Position numbers and translations under genes: made by a program. 64,000 bases of DNA from positions 1-64,000 of the forward strand of contig NZ_JBMNPX010000010.1 in assembly GCF_050943825.1 (NCBI RefSeq). The letters are read 5' to 3'. Source of the DNA: Pseudoflavonifractor sp050943825 (lineage in GTDB: Bacteria > Bacillota > Clostridia > Oscillospirales > Oscillospiraceae). The notes under the pieces are model-generated. The model saw only the letters and a list, made by a program, of their open reading frames with translations. It was not told where the DNA came from and did not search any database. Below are positions 43,592 to 52,132 of this stretch, piece by piece (position 1 is the stretch's first letter; each line of letters starts with the position of its first letter).

Positions 43592-44722
43592 ATGAACGAA
43601 AAAGAAATCGCGGAAATCCGCCGCCGTTTTCGTCCCGACAAGACCAGCATCACCCATGTGCGGGGCTGCTATGTCAACGAGCTGGGAGAGATTGTGGCCC
43701 GGTTCAACCAATCCCTGGCCCTGATGAGCCAGGAGGAGAGCGAGAAATTCCTGGGCATCCTCAAGCGCACCCTGTCGGGCACTTTGGGGAAGAACCTGAT
43801 GGACATTGAATTCACCACCCGGCAGGTGGCGGAGGGGGAGGAGCACAAGCTGCTCATGGCCCTGCGCAGCTCGGGCCTGAAGGACGAGGAGGCGGTGCAG
43901 GCCTTCTTCCAGAAGGTCATCGGCTCCCTGACCATCGAGGGCAACTATCTGATTCTCCTGGCCCACGACGCCTACGACGTCCCCTACCGGGCCAAGGACG
44001 GGGAGGAGATGGAGGACAGCTCCGAGCAGGTCTACTCCTACATCCTGTGCAGCGTCTGCCCGGTGAAGCAGACCAAGCCCGCCCTGAGCTACCACGTGCG
44101 GGAGAACGAGTTCCGCAACCGGACCGCAGACTGGCTGGTGTCCGCCCCCGAGCTGGGGTTCCTGTTCCCAGCCTTTGACGACCGCAGCACCAACCTCTAC
44201 AACGCCCTCTACTACAACAAGGACATCAAGGAGAACCACAAGGACTTTGTGGACGCGGTGTTCCGCGCCGAGATTCCCATGCCGGCTGCCGCCCAGAAGG
44301 AGACCTTCCAGTCCATCCTGGGGGACGCCCTGGCCGAGGACTGCCGCTTCGACGTGGTGCAGGCGGTGCAGGACCAGCTGTGCGGCCTTATCGAGGAGCA
44401 CAAGGCCAGCCACGAGGAGGAGCCCCTGGTGGTGTCCAAGGGCACGGTGAAGAGCGTGCTCCGGTCCTGCGGCGTGGCCGACTCCCACGTGGAGGCCTTT
44501 GACGCCAAGTACGACGGCGCGTTCGGCGACGACACCAGGCTCAGCCCCCGCAACCTGGTGGACACCCGCCAGCTGGAGGTGCGTACCCCCGACGTGGTCA
44601 TCAAGGTGGCCCCCGACCGGGGCGACCTGGTGGAGACCCGGGTCATCGACGGCAAGAAGTACATCCTCATCCGAGCTGACGAGGGCGTGGAGGTCAACGG
44701 CGTGGGCATCCACATCGACTGA
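43592..44722 (+). CDS. DUF4317 family protein (376 aa)
   Basis: Begins MNEKEIAEIRRRFRPDKTSITHVRGCYVNE, the conserved opening of DUF4317, a soluble family common in Clostridia. Length and the closing VDGKKYILIRADEGVEVNGV fit the family. No catalytic motif is obvious to me and the function is not established. It stands alone, preceded by GGAAGTGGAA and followed by a bidirectional terminator. Confidence 0.85.
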   Translation: MNEKEIAEIRRRFRPDKTSITHVRGCYVNELGEIVARFNQSLALMSQEESEKFLGILKRTLSGTLGKNLMDIEFTTRQVAEGEEHKLLMALRSSGLKDEEAVQAFFQKVIGSLTIEGNYLILLAHDAYDVPYRAKDGEEMEDSSEQVYSYILCSVCPVKQTKPALSYHVRENEFRNRTADWLVSAPELGFLFPAFDDRSTNLYNALYYNKDIKENHKDFVDAVFRAEIPMPAAAQKETFQSILGDALAEDCRFDVVQAVQDQLCGLIEEHKASHEEEPLVVSKGTVKSVLRSCGVADSHVEAFDAKYDGAFGDDTRLSPRNLVDTRQLEVRTPDVVIKVAPDRGDLVETRVIDGKKYILIRADEGVEVNGVGIHID

Positions 44723-44793
44723 CCGGGCTGAAAAACTGTAAGGCAGAATTACATTACATAGGCTGCAATCACAAGCATATATTGAAAAACAAA

Positions 44794-44843
44794 GCCGCTG
44801 GTCACTGTGAAGGGAAAACCTTTACAGTGACCAGCGGCATTTT
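44794..44843. terminator. Bidirectional terminator between DUF4317 and galT
   Basis: GCCGCTGGTCACTGT (44794-44808) pairs with ACAGTGACCAGCGGC (44824-44838), flanked by A-rich and T-rich runs. Confidence 0.88.
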
Positions 44844-44860
44844 ATCGTTTGACGACCCTC

Positions 44861-46354
44861 TTACACCTGCTCCAGGAAGCGGAGGAAGGCGGCGCGGCCC
44901 TCGTCGGTGCGCTTGTACACACCGGCGTGCTCCAGGACGGTGGCAAAGACCTTGCCGGTCTCCTGCTTGACAATGTCCAGGGCGTTGTCGGCGGTGATGG
45001 TGTAGCTGCCCTTGAAGCCCTCGGCCCAGTCAGCGTGCTTGGCGGTGCGCTCGTCGGCGCGCAGGTCGGCGCCGGAGGCCAGGGCGTCGGCCACGGCGGT
45101 CAGCTCCTCCTTCAGGCGGGCGGGGAGCACGGCCAGACCCATGACCTCGATGAGGCCGATGTTCTCCTTCTTGATGTGGTGGAGCTCGGCGTGGGGGTGG
45201 TACACGCCCAGGGGGTGCTCCTCAGTGGTGATGTTGTTGCGCAGCACCAGGTCCAGCTCATAGCGGCCGTCCCGCATGCGGGCGATGGGGGTGATGGTGT
45301 TGTGGGGCACACCCTCGGTCTCGGCGAAGATGAAGGCGGCCTCGTCGGTGTAGCCGCGCCAGGAGGCCAGGATGCGGTCGGCCAGGTCCACCAGCCGCTC
45401 CGGGTTGCCGCAGGAGATGCGGATGACCGACATGGGCCACTTGACGATGCCGGCCTTGACGTCGGCAAAGCCGGGGAAGGTGAACTCCTGCTCAATGGGG
45501 GCCTTGGCCATGGCGAAGGTGTAGTGGCCGCCCTGGAAGTGGTCGTGGGCCAGGATGGAGCCGCCCACGATGGGCAGGTCGGCGTTGGAGCCCACGAAGT
45601 AGTGGGGGAACTGGCCCACAAAGTCCAGCAGCTTGGCGAAGCAGGCCCGGTCAATCTTCATGGGGGTGTGCTCGCTGTTGAGGCAGATGCAGTGCTCGTT
45701 GTAGTAGACGTAGGGGGAGTACTGCAGGAACCAGGGGGAGTTGTTGATGGTGATGGGCACGATGCGGTGGTTCTCACGGGCGGGGTGGTTGACCCGGCCG
45801 GCGTAGCCCTCGTTCTCGGCGCACAGCTGGCAGCGGGGATAGGCGGAGGCGGGCAGGTTGCGGGCGGCGGCGATGGCCTTGGGGTCCTTCTCCGGCTTGG
45901 AGAGGTTGATGGTGATATCCAGGTCGCCGTACTCGGTGGGGGTGACCCACTTCATGTCCTTGGCAATCCGGTCCCGGCGGATGTAGTTGGTGTCCTGGCT
46001 GAACTGGTAGTACCAGTCGGTGGCCTTCTGGGGACTCTGGGCGTAGAGGGTCTTGAACTTCTCCACCACCTGGGCGGGGCGGGGGGTGAGACGGCCCATG
46101 AGCATGGTGTCGAACAGGTCACGGTAGACCACGGAGTCCTCGGGCAGTACGCCACGGGCGTGGGCGTCGTCCATCAGCTCGCCCAGCACGGCGGCCAGGT
46201 CGATGTCCCCGGACACGGGGGTCTCGGGGGCGGTGTAGCTGTCCAGCTTGAGGGCCTCCAGCAGGGTGTTCACGGCCCAGTTCCGCTCGCAGGGCTCAAT
46301 CAGGCCGGTGCGCTCGGCGTAGGCCACCAGGCTTGCAATGGCGGTGTCGATCAT
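44861..46354 (-). CDS. galT: Galactose-1-phosphate uridylyltransferase, Gram-positive type (497 aa)
   Basis: Exchanges UDP between UDP-glucose and galactose-1-phosphate in the Leloir pathway. The ~500-residue length and wording (MGRLTPRPAQVVEKF, DTNYIRRDRIAKD, NHPARENHRIVPITIN, FVGSNADLPIVGGSILAHDHFQGG) match the Firmicutes class II GalT rather than the E. coli type. The active-site region is the His-rich ILAHDHFQGGHY. I chose ATG 46354, eight bases after GAGGT, not the GTG five codons earlier. Last gene of the lacI-galK-galE-galT run, 32 bp after galE. Confidence 0.95.
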   Translation of the reverse strand: MIDTAIASLVAYAERTGLIEPCERNWAVNTLLEALKLDSYTAPETPVSGDIDLAAVLGELMDDAHARGVLPEDSVVYRDLFDTMLMGRLTPRPAQVVEKFKTLYAQSPQKATDWYYQFSQDTNYIRRDRIAKDMKWVTPTEYGDLDITINLSKPEKDPKAIAAARNLPASAYPRCQLCAENEGYAGRVNHPARENHRIVPITINNSPWFLQYSPYVYYNEHCICLNSEHTPMKIDRACFAKLLDFVGQFPHYFVGSNADLPIVGGSILAHDHFQGGHYTFAMAKAPIEQEFTFPGFADVKAGIVKWPMSVIRISCGNPERLVDLADRILASWRGYTDEAAFIFAETEGVPHNTITPIARMRDGRYELDLVLRNNITTEEHPLGVYHPHAELHHIKKENIGLIEVMGLAVLPARLKEELTAVADALASGADLRADERTAKHADWAEGFKGSYTITADNALDIVKQETGKVFATVLEHAGVYKRTDEGRAAFLRFLEQV

Positions 46355-46386
46355 GTCTATCAACCTCACATTTTATTGTTGGCCCG

Positions 46387-47376
46387 TCAGGCGTTGTAGC
46401 CGTTGGGGTGGGCCTTGTGCCAGGCCCAGGCGGTGGAGATGATGGTCTCCAGATTGTCGTACTGGGGCTTCCAGCCCAGAACGGTCTTGGCCTTCTCCGA
46501 GGAGGCCACCAGCTGGGCCGGGTCGCCGGCACGGCGGGGGGAGACCACGGCGGGGATGGGGTGGCCGGTCACCTTGCGGGCGCACTCGATGACCTCGTTG
46601 ACGGTGAAGCCCACGCCGTTGCCCAGGTTGAACACGTTGTTCTCCCCGCCCTGGAGCAGGTAGTCCAGCGCCAGGATGTGGGCCTGGGCCAGGTCGGTGA
46701 CGTGGATGTAGTCCCGGACGCAGGTGCCGTCCCGGGTGGGATAGTCGTCGCCGAACACGCTCACCGCCTCACGCTGGCCGTTGGGCACCTGGAGGATGAT
46801 GGGCACCAGATGGGTCTCCGGGTTGTGGGCCTCGCCAATGGCGCCGGAGGGATGGGCGCCGCAGGCGTTGAAGTACCGCAGGGCCACGTACCGCAGGCCG
46901 TGGGCGCGGGACACCCAGCTCATCATGTGCTCCATGGCCAGCTTGGTCTCGCCGTAGCAGTTGGTGGGCTGGGTCTTGTCGCCCTCCAGGATGGGCACCT
47001 GCTCGGGCTCACCGTAGGTGGCGGCGGTGGAGGAGAAGACAATCTTGTCCACACCGTGGGCCACCATGGAGGCCAGGAGCACCATAGTGCCGCCCAGGTT
47101 GTTGTCGTAGTACTTGAGGGGGTCGCTCATGCTTTCGCCCACCTGGGAGGAGGCGGCGAAGTGGATGACGCCCTCGATGTTCTCCTTCTCGAACAGGGCG
47201 TCCATGGCGGCGCGGTCCCGGATGTCCGCCTGATAGAACCGGGCCTTGGGGTGGACCGCCGCCTTGAAGCCGGTCTGCAGGTTATCGGCCACAACCACGT
47301 CCCGGCCGGCGTCGATGAGCTCATATACCGTGTGGGAGCCGATGTACCCGGCTCCGCCCAATACCAGAATCGCCAT
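46387..47376 (-). CDS. galE: UDP-glucose 4-epimerase (329 aa)
   Basis: Extended short-chain dehydrogenase. NAD-binding GGAGYIGSH at residues 7-15, Ser/Thr at 116-117 (FSSTAATYG), catalytic Tyr141 and Lys145 (NCYGETK), and RYFNACGAHPSGAIGE give the full GalE signature. It interconverts UDP-galactose and UDP-glucose. Located between galK and galT with short gaps (35 and 32 bp), consistent with one transcript. Length is standard. Confidence 0.96.
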   Translation of the reverse strand: MAILVLGGAGYIGSHTVYELIDAGRDVVVADNLQTGFKAAVHPKARFYQADIRDRAAMDALFEKENIEGVIHFAASSQVGESMSDPLKYYDNNLGGTMVLLASMVAHGVDKIVFSSTAATYGEPEQVPILEGDKTQPTNCYGETKLAMEHMMSWVSRAHGLRYVALRYFNACGAHPSGAIGEAHNPETHLVPIILQVPNGQREAVSVFGDDYPTRDGTCVRDYIHVTDLAQAHILALDYLLQGGENNVFNLGNGVGFTVNEVIECARKVTGHPIPAVVSPRRAGDPAQLVASSEKAKTVLGWKPQYDNLETIISTAWAWHKAHPNGYNA

Positions 47377-47411
47377 GGAAATTACCTCCTAGTTTTTTGA
47401 TTGCCTGCGGC

Positions 47412-48710
47412 TCAGCCCGCCACCAGGCAGCCGCCCTCGGGGCGGATGGACAGCATGTGGCACATATCCTTGCCCAGCAGCTCCTCCATAGCGGAGAGGA
47501 AGGCGGGCAGCTTGTCGTTGGGCACGAAGGCCTGGACGGTGCCGGCGAAGCCGCCGCCGTGGACCCGGACGGCGCCGGTGCCCTGGAGCACCTCTTCAGC
47601 GGCCCACAGCACCATGGGGATGGCCTGCTGCTTGGGGTCGGAGGGGGCGAAGGTGTTCTGGAGGTACAGGCTGGAGGACATGCCGGAGGCCCGCACCAGG
47701 GCCAGGAAGGCGGCGAAGTCGCCCTTCTCCAGGGCCTGGGCCTCCTGCACAGCCCGGCGGTTCTCGTCGAAGAAGTGGATGGCCCGCAGCACCGCCCGGT
47801 CGCCCAGAGCCTTGCGCAGCTCGGGGATGGTGGCCCGGAAGGTGGTCTCGTCCACGTCGCGCAGCACTTCCTTGCCGAAGCAGGCGGCCACCGACTTCAT
47901 CTCGTTGGTGATGGCGGCGTAGGCGTCGGTCAGGTCGGCGTGGTCGGCGCCCGAGTTGATGATGCACAGGGTGTGGCCGGTGGCGGGGAAGTCGAAGTCC
48001 ACCTTGCGCACCACGGGGGCGGAGGGGTCCTGGAAGTCGATGGACACCACGCCGCCCACGGCGGAGGCGGTCTCGTCCATCAGGCCGCAGGGCTTGCCGA
48101 AGAACACGTTCTCGGCGTACTGGCCAATCTGGGCCACCTGGACGGGGGTAAAGACCTGATTGCAGAAGAGCACGTTGAAGATGGTGCCCACCAGCACCTC
48201 GTAGGCGGCGGAGGAGGACAGGCCGGACCCGGCGGGCACGGAGGAGCAGACGTAGGCGTCAAAGCCTGCGGGAGCCTGGCCCAGCTCGGTCATCCGGGCG
48301 GCCACGCCCCGCACCAGGGAGGCGGAGGTCTCCTTCTCGCTCTCAACGGGGGAGAGATTGGACAGGTCCACCGTCAGTACCGGGTAGCCCTCCGAGTGGA
48401 TGCGCACCTGATTGGTGCCGTTGGGGGCGGCTACGGACAGCATGTCCATGTTCACGCTGGCGGCCAGCACGCAGCCGTGCTGGTGGTCGGTGTGGTTGCC
48501 GCCCAGCTCGGTGCGGCCGGGGCTGCTGAACAGGGCCACCTGGACGTCGTCCCCGGCTGAGAAGAGCTCCTGGTAGCGCTTCACGGCCTCAATGGCCCGG
48601 GCGCGGACGGCCTCCAGTTTTTCGCCGCCATTGCAGCAGTACAGGTGATTGAGTCGCTCGTCCCAGGTGCCGCCGGAGAGCTGATCCATCAGAGTTTTAC
48701 AGGAAAGCAT
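47412..48710 (-). CDS. galK: Galactokinase (432 aa)
   Basis: GHMP kinase that phosphorylates galactose. It has the galactokinase signature PGRTELGGNHTDHQHG, the ATP-loop VPAGSGLSSSAAYEV, and the late GGGFAGTVQAF motif. The N-terminal ~55 residues before the signature are longer than in E. coli, as in other Clostridia galactokinases. ATG 48710 follows GGGAG. First gene of the operon behind a promoter overlapped by a GalR-like operator (48756-48780). Confidence 0.95.
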   Translation of the reverse strand: MLSCKTLMDQLSGGTWDERLNHLYCCNGGEKLEAVRARAIEAVKRYQELFSAGDDVQVALFSSPGRTELGGNHTDHQHGCVLAASVNMDMLSVAAPNGTNQVRIHSEGYPVLTVDLSNLSPVESEKETSASLVRGVAARMTELGQAPAGFDAYVCSSVPAGSGLSSSAAYEVLVGTIFNVLFCNQVFTPVQVAQIGQYAENVFFGKPCGLMDETASAVGGVVSIDFQDPSAPVVRKVDFDFPATGHTLCIINSGADHADLTDAYAAITNEMKSVAACFGKEVLRDVDETTFRATIPELRKALGDRAVLRAIHFFDENRRAVQEAQALEKGDFAAFLALVRASGMSSSLYLQNTFAPSDPKQQAIPMVLWAAEEVLQGTGAVRVHGGGFAGTVQAFVPNDKLPAFLSAMEELLGKDMCHMLSIRPEGGCLVAG

Positions 48711-48755
48711 GTGCAATCACTCCCAAATCAAATTATGGTGATGCCTTATCGTGCC

Positions 48756-48787
48756 TTTAGTATATTTAATTTTTACTAAAAATTCAA
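48756..48787 (-). promoter_or_regulatory. gal operon promoter with overlapping operator
   Basis: Minus strand: TTGAAT (48782-48787), 17-bp spacer, TATACT (48759-48764). The inverted repeat TTTAGTA (48756-48762) / TACTAAA (48774-48780) covers the -10 and spacer, ideal for repression. A similar TTTTAGTAAAA element lies in the lacI leader. Confidence 0.7.
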
Positions 48788-48875
48788 CTGCAATATTTGC
48801 CCTTTCCGCAAGTTCAGCGTTCCACACAAAAACAGACGGCCCAATTGTGCAGAAAAGCAAAGAAGGGGGCAGAAT

Positions 48876-49916
48876 TTACCTTGAAACAGGGGCTGCGGTG
48901 CTCTCGCGGACGGCCAGGGTGGGGGGGACCACCACCTTCTGGGGCAGGGTACGCACCGGGCGGCCCGCCACGGAGGAGCAGCGCTCCCCCAGCAGGCCCA
49001 CGGCGGTGCGGGCCATCTCGTCGGCGTGGGTGGACACCGAGGTGAGGGGCGGGGTCATGAGCTGGGACAGGGGGGTGTCGTTGAAGGAGACCAGGGACAC
49101 GTCTCCGGGCACCGACAGCCCTCTGGCCTCCAGGGCACGGCTGGCGCCCATGGCGTTCTCCTCGTTGGCGGCCAGGAAGGCGGTGGGCGGATTGGGGCAC
49201 CGGTCCAGGAAGGCGGACATGGCTGCCGCCGTGGCCCGGCTCTCCATGGGGGCCTCCACCAGCAGGGAGGGGTCCAGCAGGCCCCGCTCCTCCATCATGG
49301 ACATAAAGCAGCTCCGCCGCACCTCGGGGGCAGGCTCCTTGCAGTCCCCCAGCTTCTCCGCCGGGCCGATGAAGCCAATGCGGGTGTGGCCCAGGGAGAG
49401 GAGATGGTCCAGGGCCAGGCGGATGCCCAGGGCATAGTTGAGCACCACCGAGTCAAAACGGGCCTCATCGGGGGAGGAGTCCAGAAACACCAGGTTGGGG
49501 TGAATGGCGGCCAGAGCCGCCTGCTGTTCCCGGGTGAAAATTCCGATGGCGATGATGCCGTCCAGCGCGGCGCCCTCCGGCGGGGCAAAGTCCTCCTCGC
49601 CGCGCCGTTCCAGCGGGAGAAAGGCGTACTTGCGCTCCCCGCACGCCTGCTCCACAAAATTGCGCAGATAGAGGTAATAGGGGTCGGCCAGCTGCTGCTC
49701 GGGCGTGAGCATTTCTGCCACGCCCACCCGCAGCAGTACCTTGGGCGTCCGTCCCCGGCGGCTGCGGGTGGCGGCATAATCCAGACGCCCCGCCTCCTCC
49801 AGCACCCGCTTTCTTGCCTCATCGCTGACCGCAAGCGACGGATCCCCCGTCAGAATCCGGGAGATGGTGGCAGGGGAGTAGCCCGTGCGGTCAGAGAGCT
49901 CTTTCAGCGTTGCCAT
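48876..49916 (-). CDS. LacI/GalR-family repressor of the gal operon (346 aa)
   Basis: N-terminal LacI helix-turn-helix (MATLKELSDRTGYSPATISRILTGDPSLAVSDEARKRV), hinge, and a periplasmic-binding-type sugar domain (VSLVSFNDTPLSQLMTPPLTSVSTHADEMA at the end). AAAGGAGG precedes ATG 49916. It lies 165 bp upstream of galK on the same strand. TTTAGTAAA-type motifs occur both at the gal promoter and in its own leader, implying repression of gal and self-control; galactose or a derivative is the presumed inducer. Confidence 0.9.
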   Translation of the reverse strand: MATLKELSDRTGYSPATISRILTGDPSLAVSDEARKRVLEEAGRLDYAATRSRRGRTPKVLLRVGVAEMLTPEQQLADPYYLYLRNFVEQACGERKYAFLPLERRGEEDFAPPEGAALDGIIAIGIFTREQQAALAAIHPNLVFLDSSPDEARFDSVVLNYALGIRLALDHLLSLGHTRIGFIGPAEKLGDCKEPAPEVRRSCFMSMMEERGLLDPSLLVEAPMESRATAAAMSAFLDRCPNPPTAFLAANEENAMGASRALEARGLSVPGDVSLVSFNDTPLSQLMTPPLTSVSTHADEMARTAVGLLGERCSSVAGRPVRTLPQKVVVPPTLAVRESTAAPVSR

Positions 49917-49930
49917 AGCGGTCCTCCTTT

Positions 49931-49945
49931 TTTTAGTAAAAAAAT
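49931..49945 (-). promoter_or_regulatory. Possible autoregulatory operator of the lacI-type gene
   Basis: TTTTAGTAAAAAAAT lies just downstream of a likely -10 (TACAAT on the minus strand) and shares TTTAGTA with the gal operator. Confidence 0.45.
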
Positions 49946-50011
49946 TGTACCACAGTTTCAACAAAGACACAAGAAGGAAGCACAGAGAAAATAGGAGTTT
50001 TGCAGCGAGAA

Positions 50012-50063
50012 TGTAAAACTATTGTAAAGTCTATTGACGCTGGATTTTACAATTTGATATACT
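50012..50063 (+). promoter_or_regulatory. Promoter of the Na/Pi cotransporter unit with possible Pho box
   Basis: TTGACG (50034-50039), 18-bp spacer, TATACT (50058-50063). Directly upstream TGTAAA occurs at 50012 and 50023, 11 bp apart, the periodicity of PhoB/PhoP boxes. Phosphate control is inferred from that spacing and the downstream gene. Confidence 0.5.
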
Positions 50064-50103
50064 TTACCCGTATCGTCTGATGAACATGATTTAAGAGAGG
50101 GTT

Positions 50104-50172
50104 ATGCACATGATGGATGACGCCGCGTGCTGGCGCCTGCATCAGCTGCCGGACAGAATAAGAGAAATCTGA
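50104..50172 (+). CDS. Putative 22-aa leader peptide
   Basis: Short frame MHMMDDAACWRLHQLPDRIR-EI with AGAGAGGG seven bases ahead of ATG. Its stop codon (50170-50172) touches the first base of the hairpin at 50172-50217, which is followed by a T-run. That placement, in the leader of the Na/Pi cotransporter gene, is typical of translation-coupled attenuation. It contains Cys, Trp and two His codons, but no run of one amino acid points to the signal. Confidence 0.45.
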   Translation: MHMMDDAACWRLHQLPDRIREI

Positions 50173-50227
50173 GAGTATGACCTGCGTTCCGGGCTTCCGG
50201 GAGGCGGGCTGTACTCTTTTTTCTTTT
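50172..50227 (+). terminator. Putative attenuator terminator ahead of the Na/Pi cotransporter gene
   Basis: AGAGTA (50172-50177) pairs with TACTCT (50212-50217), enclosing CCTGCGTTCC against GGGAGGCGGG (9 of 10 paired), followed by TTTTTTCTTTTT. It lies between promoter and gene, so read-through must be possible. Confidence 0.6.
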
Positions 50228-50278
50228 TGTCGAAACCGGCGGAAAAAGAACTGTGTGTAAGGAGTAAGGAGAAAGAGA

Positions 50279-51919
50279 ATGAAAATTACCGACATATTGA
50301 GTCTGTTGGGCGGTCTGGCCCTGTTCCTCCACGGAATGCAGATGATGAGCTCCGGCCTGGAGGCCGCCGCGGGCAACCGCATGAAGAGCATCCTGGAGAA
50401 GCTCACCTCCAACCGCCTGCTGGGCGTGCTGGTGGGCGCGGTCATCACCGCCGTCATCCAGTCCTCCTCCGCCACCACGGTCATGGTGGTGGGCTTCGTC
50501 AACTCGGGCATGATGAACCTGCGCCAGGCCGTGTGGATTATCATGGGCGCCAACATCGGCACCACCATCACCGGTCAGCTCATCGCCCTGGACGTAGGCG
50601 TACTGGCCCCGCTGCTCGCTTTCCTCGGCATTGCGCCCATGGTGTTCATGAAAAATCCAAAAGTCCACCACATCGGCAGCATCCTGGCCGGTCTGGGCAT
50701 CCTGTTCATCGGCATGGACATGATGAGCGCCGCCATGGAGCCCCTGCGGGATTCCCAGACCTTTATTAACCTGGTGTCCACTTTCTCCAACCCCCTGGTG
50801 GGCATTCTCACCGGCGCCATTTTCACCGCCATCATCCAGTCCTCCTCTGCGTCGGTGGGCATCCTTCAGGCCTTGGCCATGAGCGGCGTGGTGACACTGC
50901 CTACGGCTGTGTATGTCCTTTTCGGCCAGAACATCGGTACCTGCATCACCGCCGTGCTGGCCGCCATCGGCACCAGCCGCAATGCCAAGCGCACCACCGT
51001 TATCCATCTCTCCTTTAATATTATCGGTACTATCATCTTCACCATTGCCTGTATGTCTACACCTCTGACCCGCTTTGTCGCGAACCTGACGCCGGACAAT
51101 GCTGCCGCCCAGATTGCCAACATGCACACCCTCTTCAACGTGGTCACCACCCTGCTGCTCCTGCCTGTGGGCGGTCATCTGGTCAACCTGGCCATGCACA
51201 TCCTTCCCGACCGGAAGGAGGAGAAGGAGGAGGGTATGCACCTGCAGTACCTCAAGCCCATCACCGTGGACAAGGACCGCTCCATCGCCATCGGTACCTC
51301 CGCTATCTACCTCAACCAGATCCGCAGCGAGCTCCACCGCATGCTGGGCAAGGCCCGGGGCAATATCGACCTGGCCTTCCAGGCTGTGCTGGAGGTCAAG
51401 CCTGAGCTGCTGGAAAAGGCCGAGGAGACCGAGACCTATATCGACTACCTGAACAAGGAGATCTCCCAGTATATCTCCAAGGTCATCGCCCACGAGACCA
51501 ATGAGACCGACTCCGCCGCCGTGTCCGCCTACTTCAAGATTACCGGCAACATCGAGCGCATCGGCGACCACGCCGTGAATATCTGTGAGTACAGCACCAT
51601 GATGGAGAAGAAGGGCATCCATTTCTCCGAGGGCGCCAAGGACGAGCTGCGGGAGATGCGGGACGTGTGCCTGGAGGCGCTGGACACCCTGGCCGCCGAC
51701 GCCGACGTGTCCCAGGGCTGGCTCAGCTCCATGGAAAAGCTGGAGCAGCGCATTGACGACATGACCGCAGAGTTCCGTCAGAACCAGCTGGACCGCATGA
51801 AGAGCGGCTCCTGCTCCGACGAGGCCTGCATCCTCTTCTCCGAGCTGCTCACCGACTTTGAGCGTATCGGCGACCACGCCCTGAACATCGCCCAGGAGCG
51901 CACCGCCGCCGCACGGTAA
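50279..51919 (+). CDS. Na+/phosphate cotransporter with PhoU-like tail (546 aa)
   Basis: Two inverted repeats each carry the QSSSA motif of type II Na/Pi carriers (TAVIQSSSATTVMVVGFVNSG and TAIIQSSSASVGILQAL), with GANIGTTITGQLIA and GQNIGTCITA after each. About eight to nine membrane segments fill residues 1-310. Residues ~330-546 are helical PhoU-like repeats (TGNIERIGDHAVNICE, DFERIGDHALNIAQE) that regulate phosphate flux. TAAGGAG precedes ATG 50279. The gene is preceded by a Pho-box-like repeat, a leader ORF and an attenuator-like hairpin. Confidence 0.93.
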   Translation: MKITDILSLLGGLALFLHGMQMMSSGLEAAAGNRMKSILEKLTSNRLLGVLVGAVITAVIQSSSATTVMVVGFVNSGMMNLRQAVWIIMGANIGTTITGQLIALDVGVLAPLLAFLGIAPMVFMKNPKVHHIGSILAGLGILFIGMDMMSAAMEPLRDSQTFINLVSTFSNPLVGILTGAIFTAIIQSSSASVGILQALAMSGVVTLPTAVYVLFGQNIGTCITAVLAAIGTSRNAKRTTVIHLSFNIIGTIIFTIACMSTPLTRFVANLTPDNAAAQIANMHTLFNVVTTLLLLPVGGHLVNLAMHILPDRKEEKEEGMHLQYLKPITVDKDRSIAIGTSAIYLNQIRSELHRMLGKARGNIDLAFQAVLEVKPELLEKAEETETYIDYLNKEISQYISKVIAHETNETDSAAVSAYFKITGNIERIGDHAVNICEYSTMMEKKGIHFSEGAKDELREMRDVCLEALDTLAADADVSQGWLSSMEKLEQRIDDMTAEFRQNQLDRMKSGSCSDEACILFSELLTDFERIGDHALNIAQERTAAAR

Positions 51920-51928
51920 TACAGCTTT

Positions 51929-52018
51929 CCGCGCCCCACATGGGTGGGGATGTACCGTCGTAATTGATGTGAAAGTAACCTTCCGTACCGCAAACCCCAC
52001 AGGAGTGGGGACAACCTG
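51929..52018. CRISPR. Two-repeat CRISPR-like remnant (type I-E-like repeats)
   Basis: Two 29-bp units at 51929-51957 and 51990-52018 share the core CCCCACANGNGTGGGGA, and their GGGGA motifs are exactly 61 bp apart, giving a 32-bp spacer (51958-51989). Repeat 1 looks like a type I-E repeat (CCCCACATGGGTGGGGAT then GTACCG). The outer bases differ and only ~18 of 29 match between units. No cas genes occur in the window. Probably a degenerate or orphan mini-array. Confidence 0.45.
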
Positions 52019-52063
52019 TTCCGTGCCCCTCAGCCGGGCATGGAGCAGACACACAAAAAACAG

Positions 52064-52103
52064 TCCGGCCCAGTCCCGAAAGGGACCGGGCCGGATTTTT
52101 TTG
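52064..52103 (+). terminator. Terminator downstream of the Na/Pi cotransporter region
   Basis: TCCGGCCCAGTCCC (52064-52077), GAAA loop, GGGACCGGGCCGGA (52082-52095), then seven T residues. Confidence 0.88.
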
Positions 52104-52132
52104 CTGTGGGCGGCGGAGACATGGGGCGTCCG

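Noticed and set aside
46333..48560. Long plus-strand frames opposite galE and galK
   Set aside because: The minus strand carries clear GalE and GalK motifs; the plus frames are G/V/H-rich shadows.
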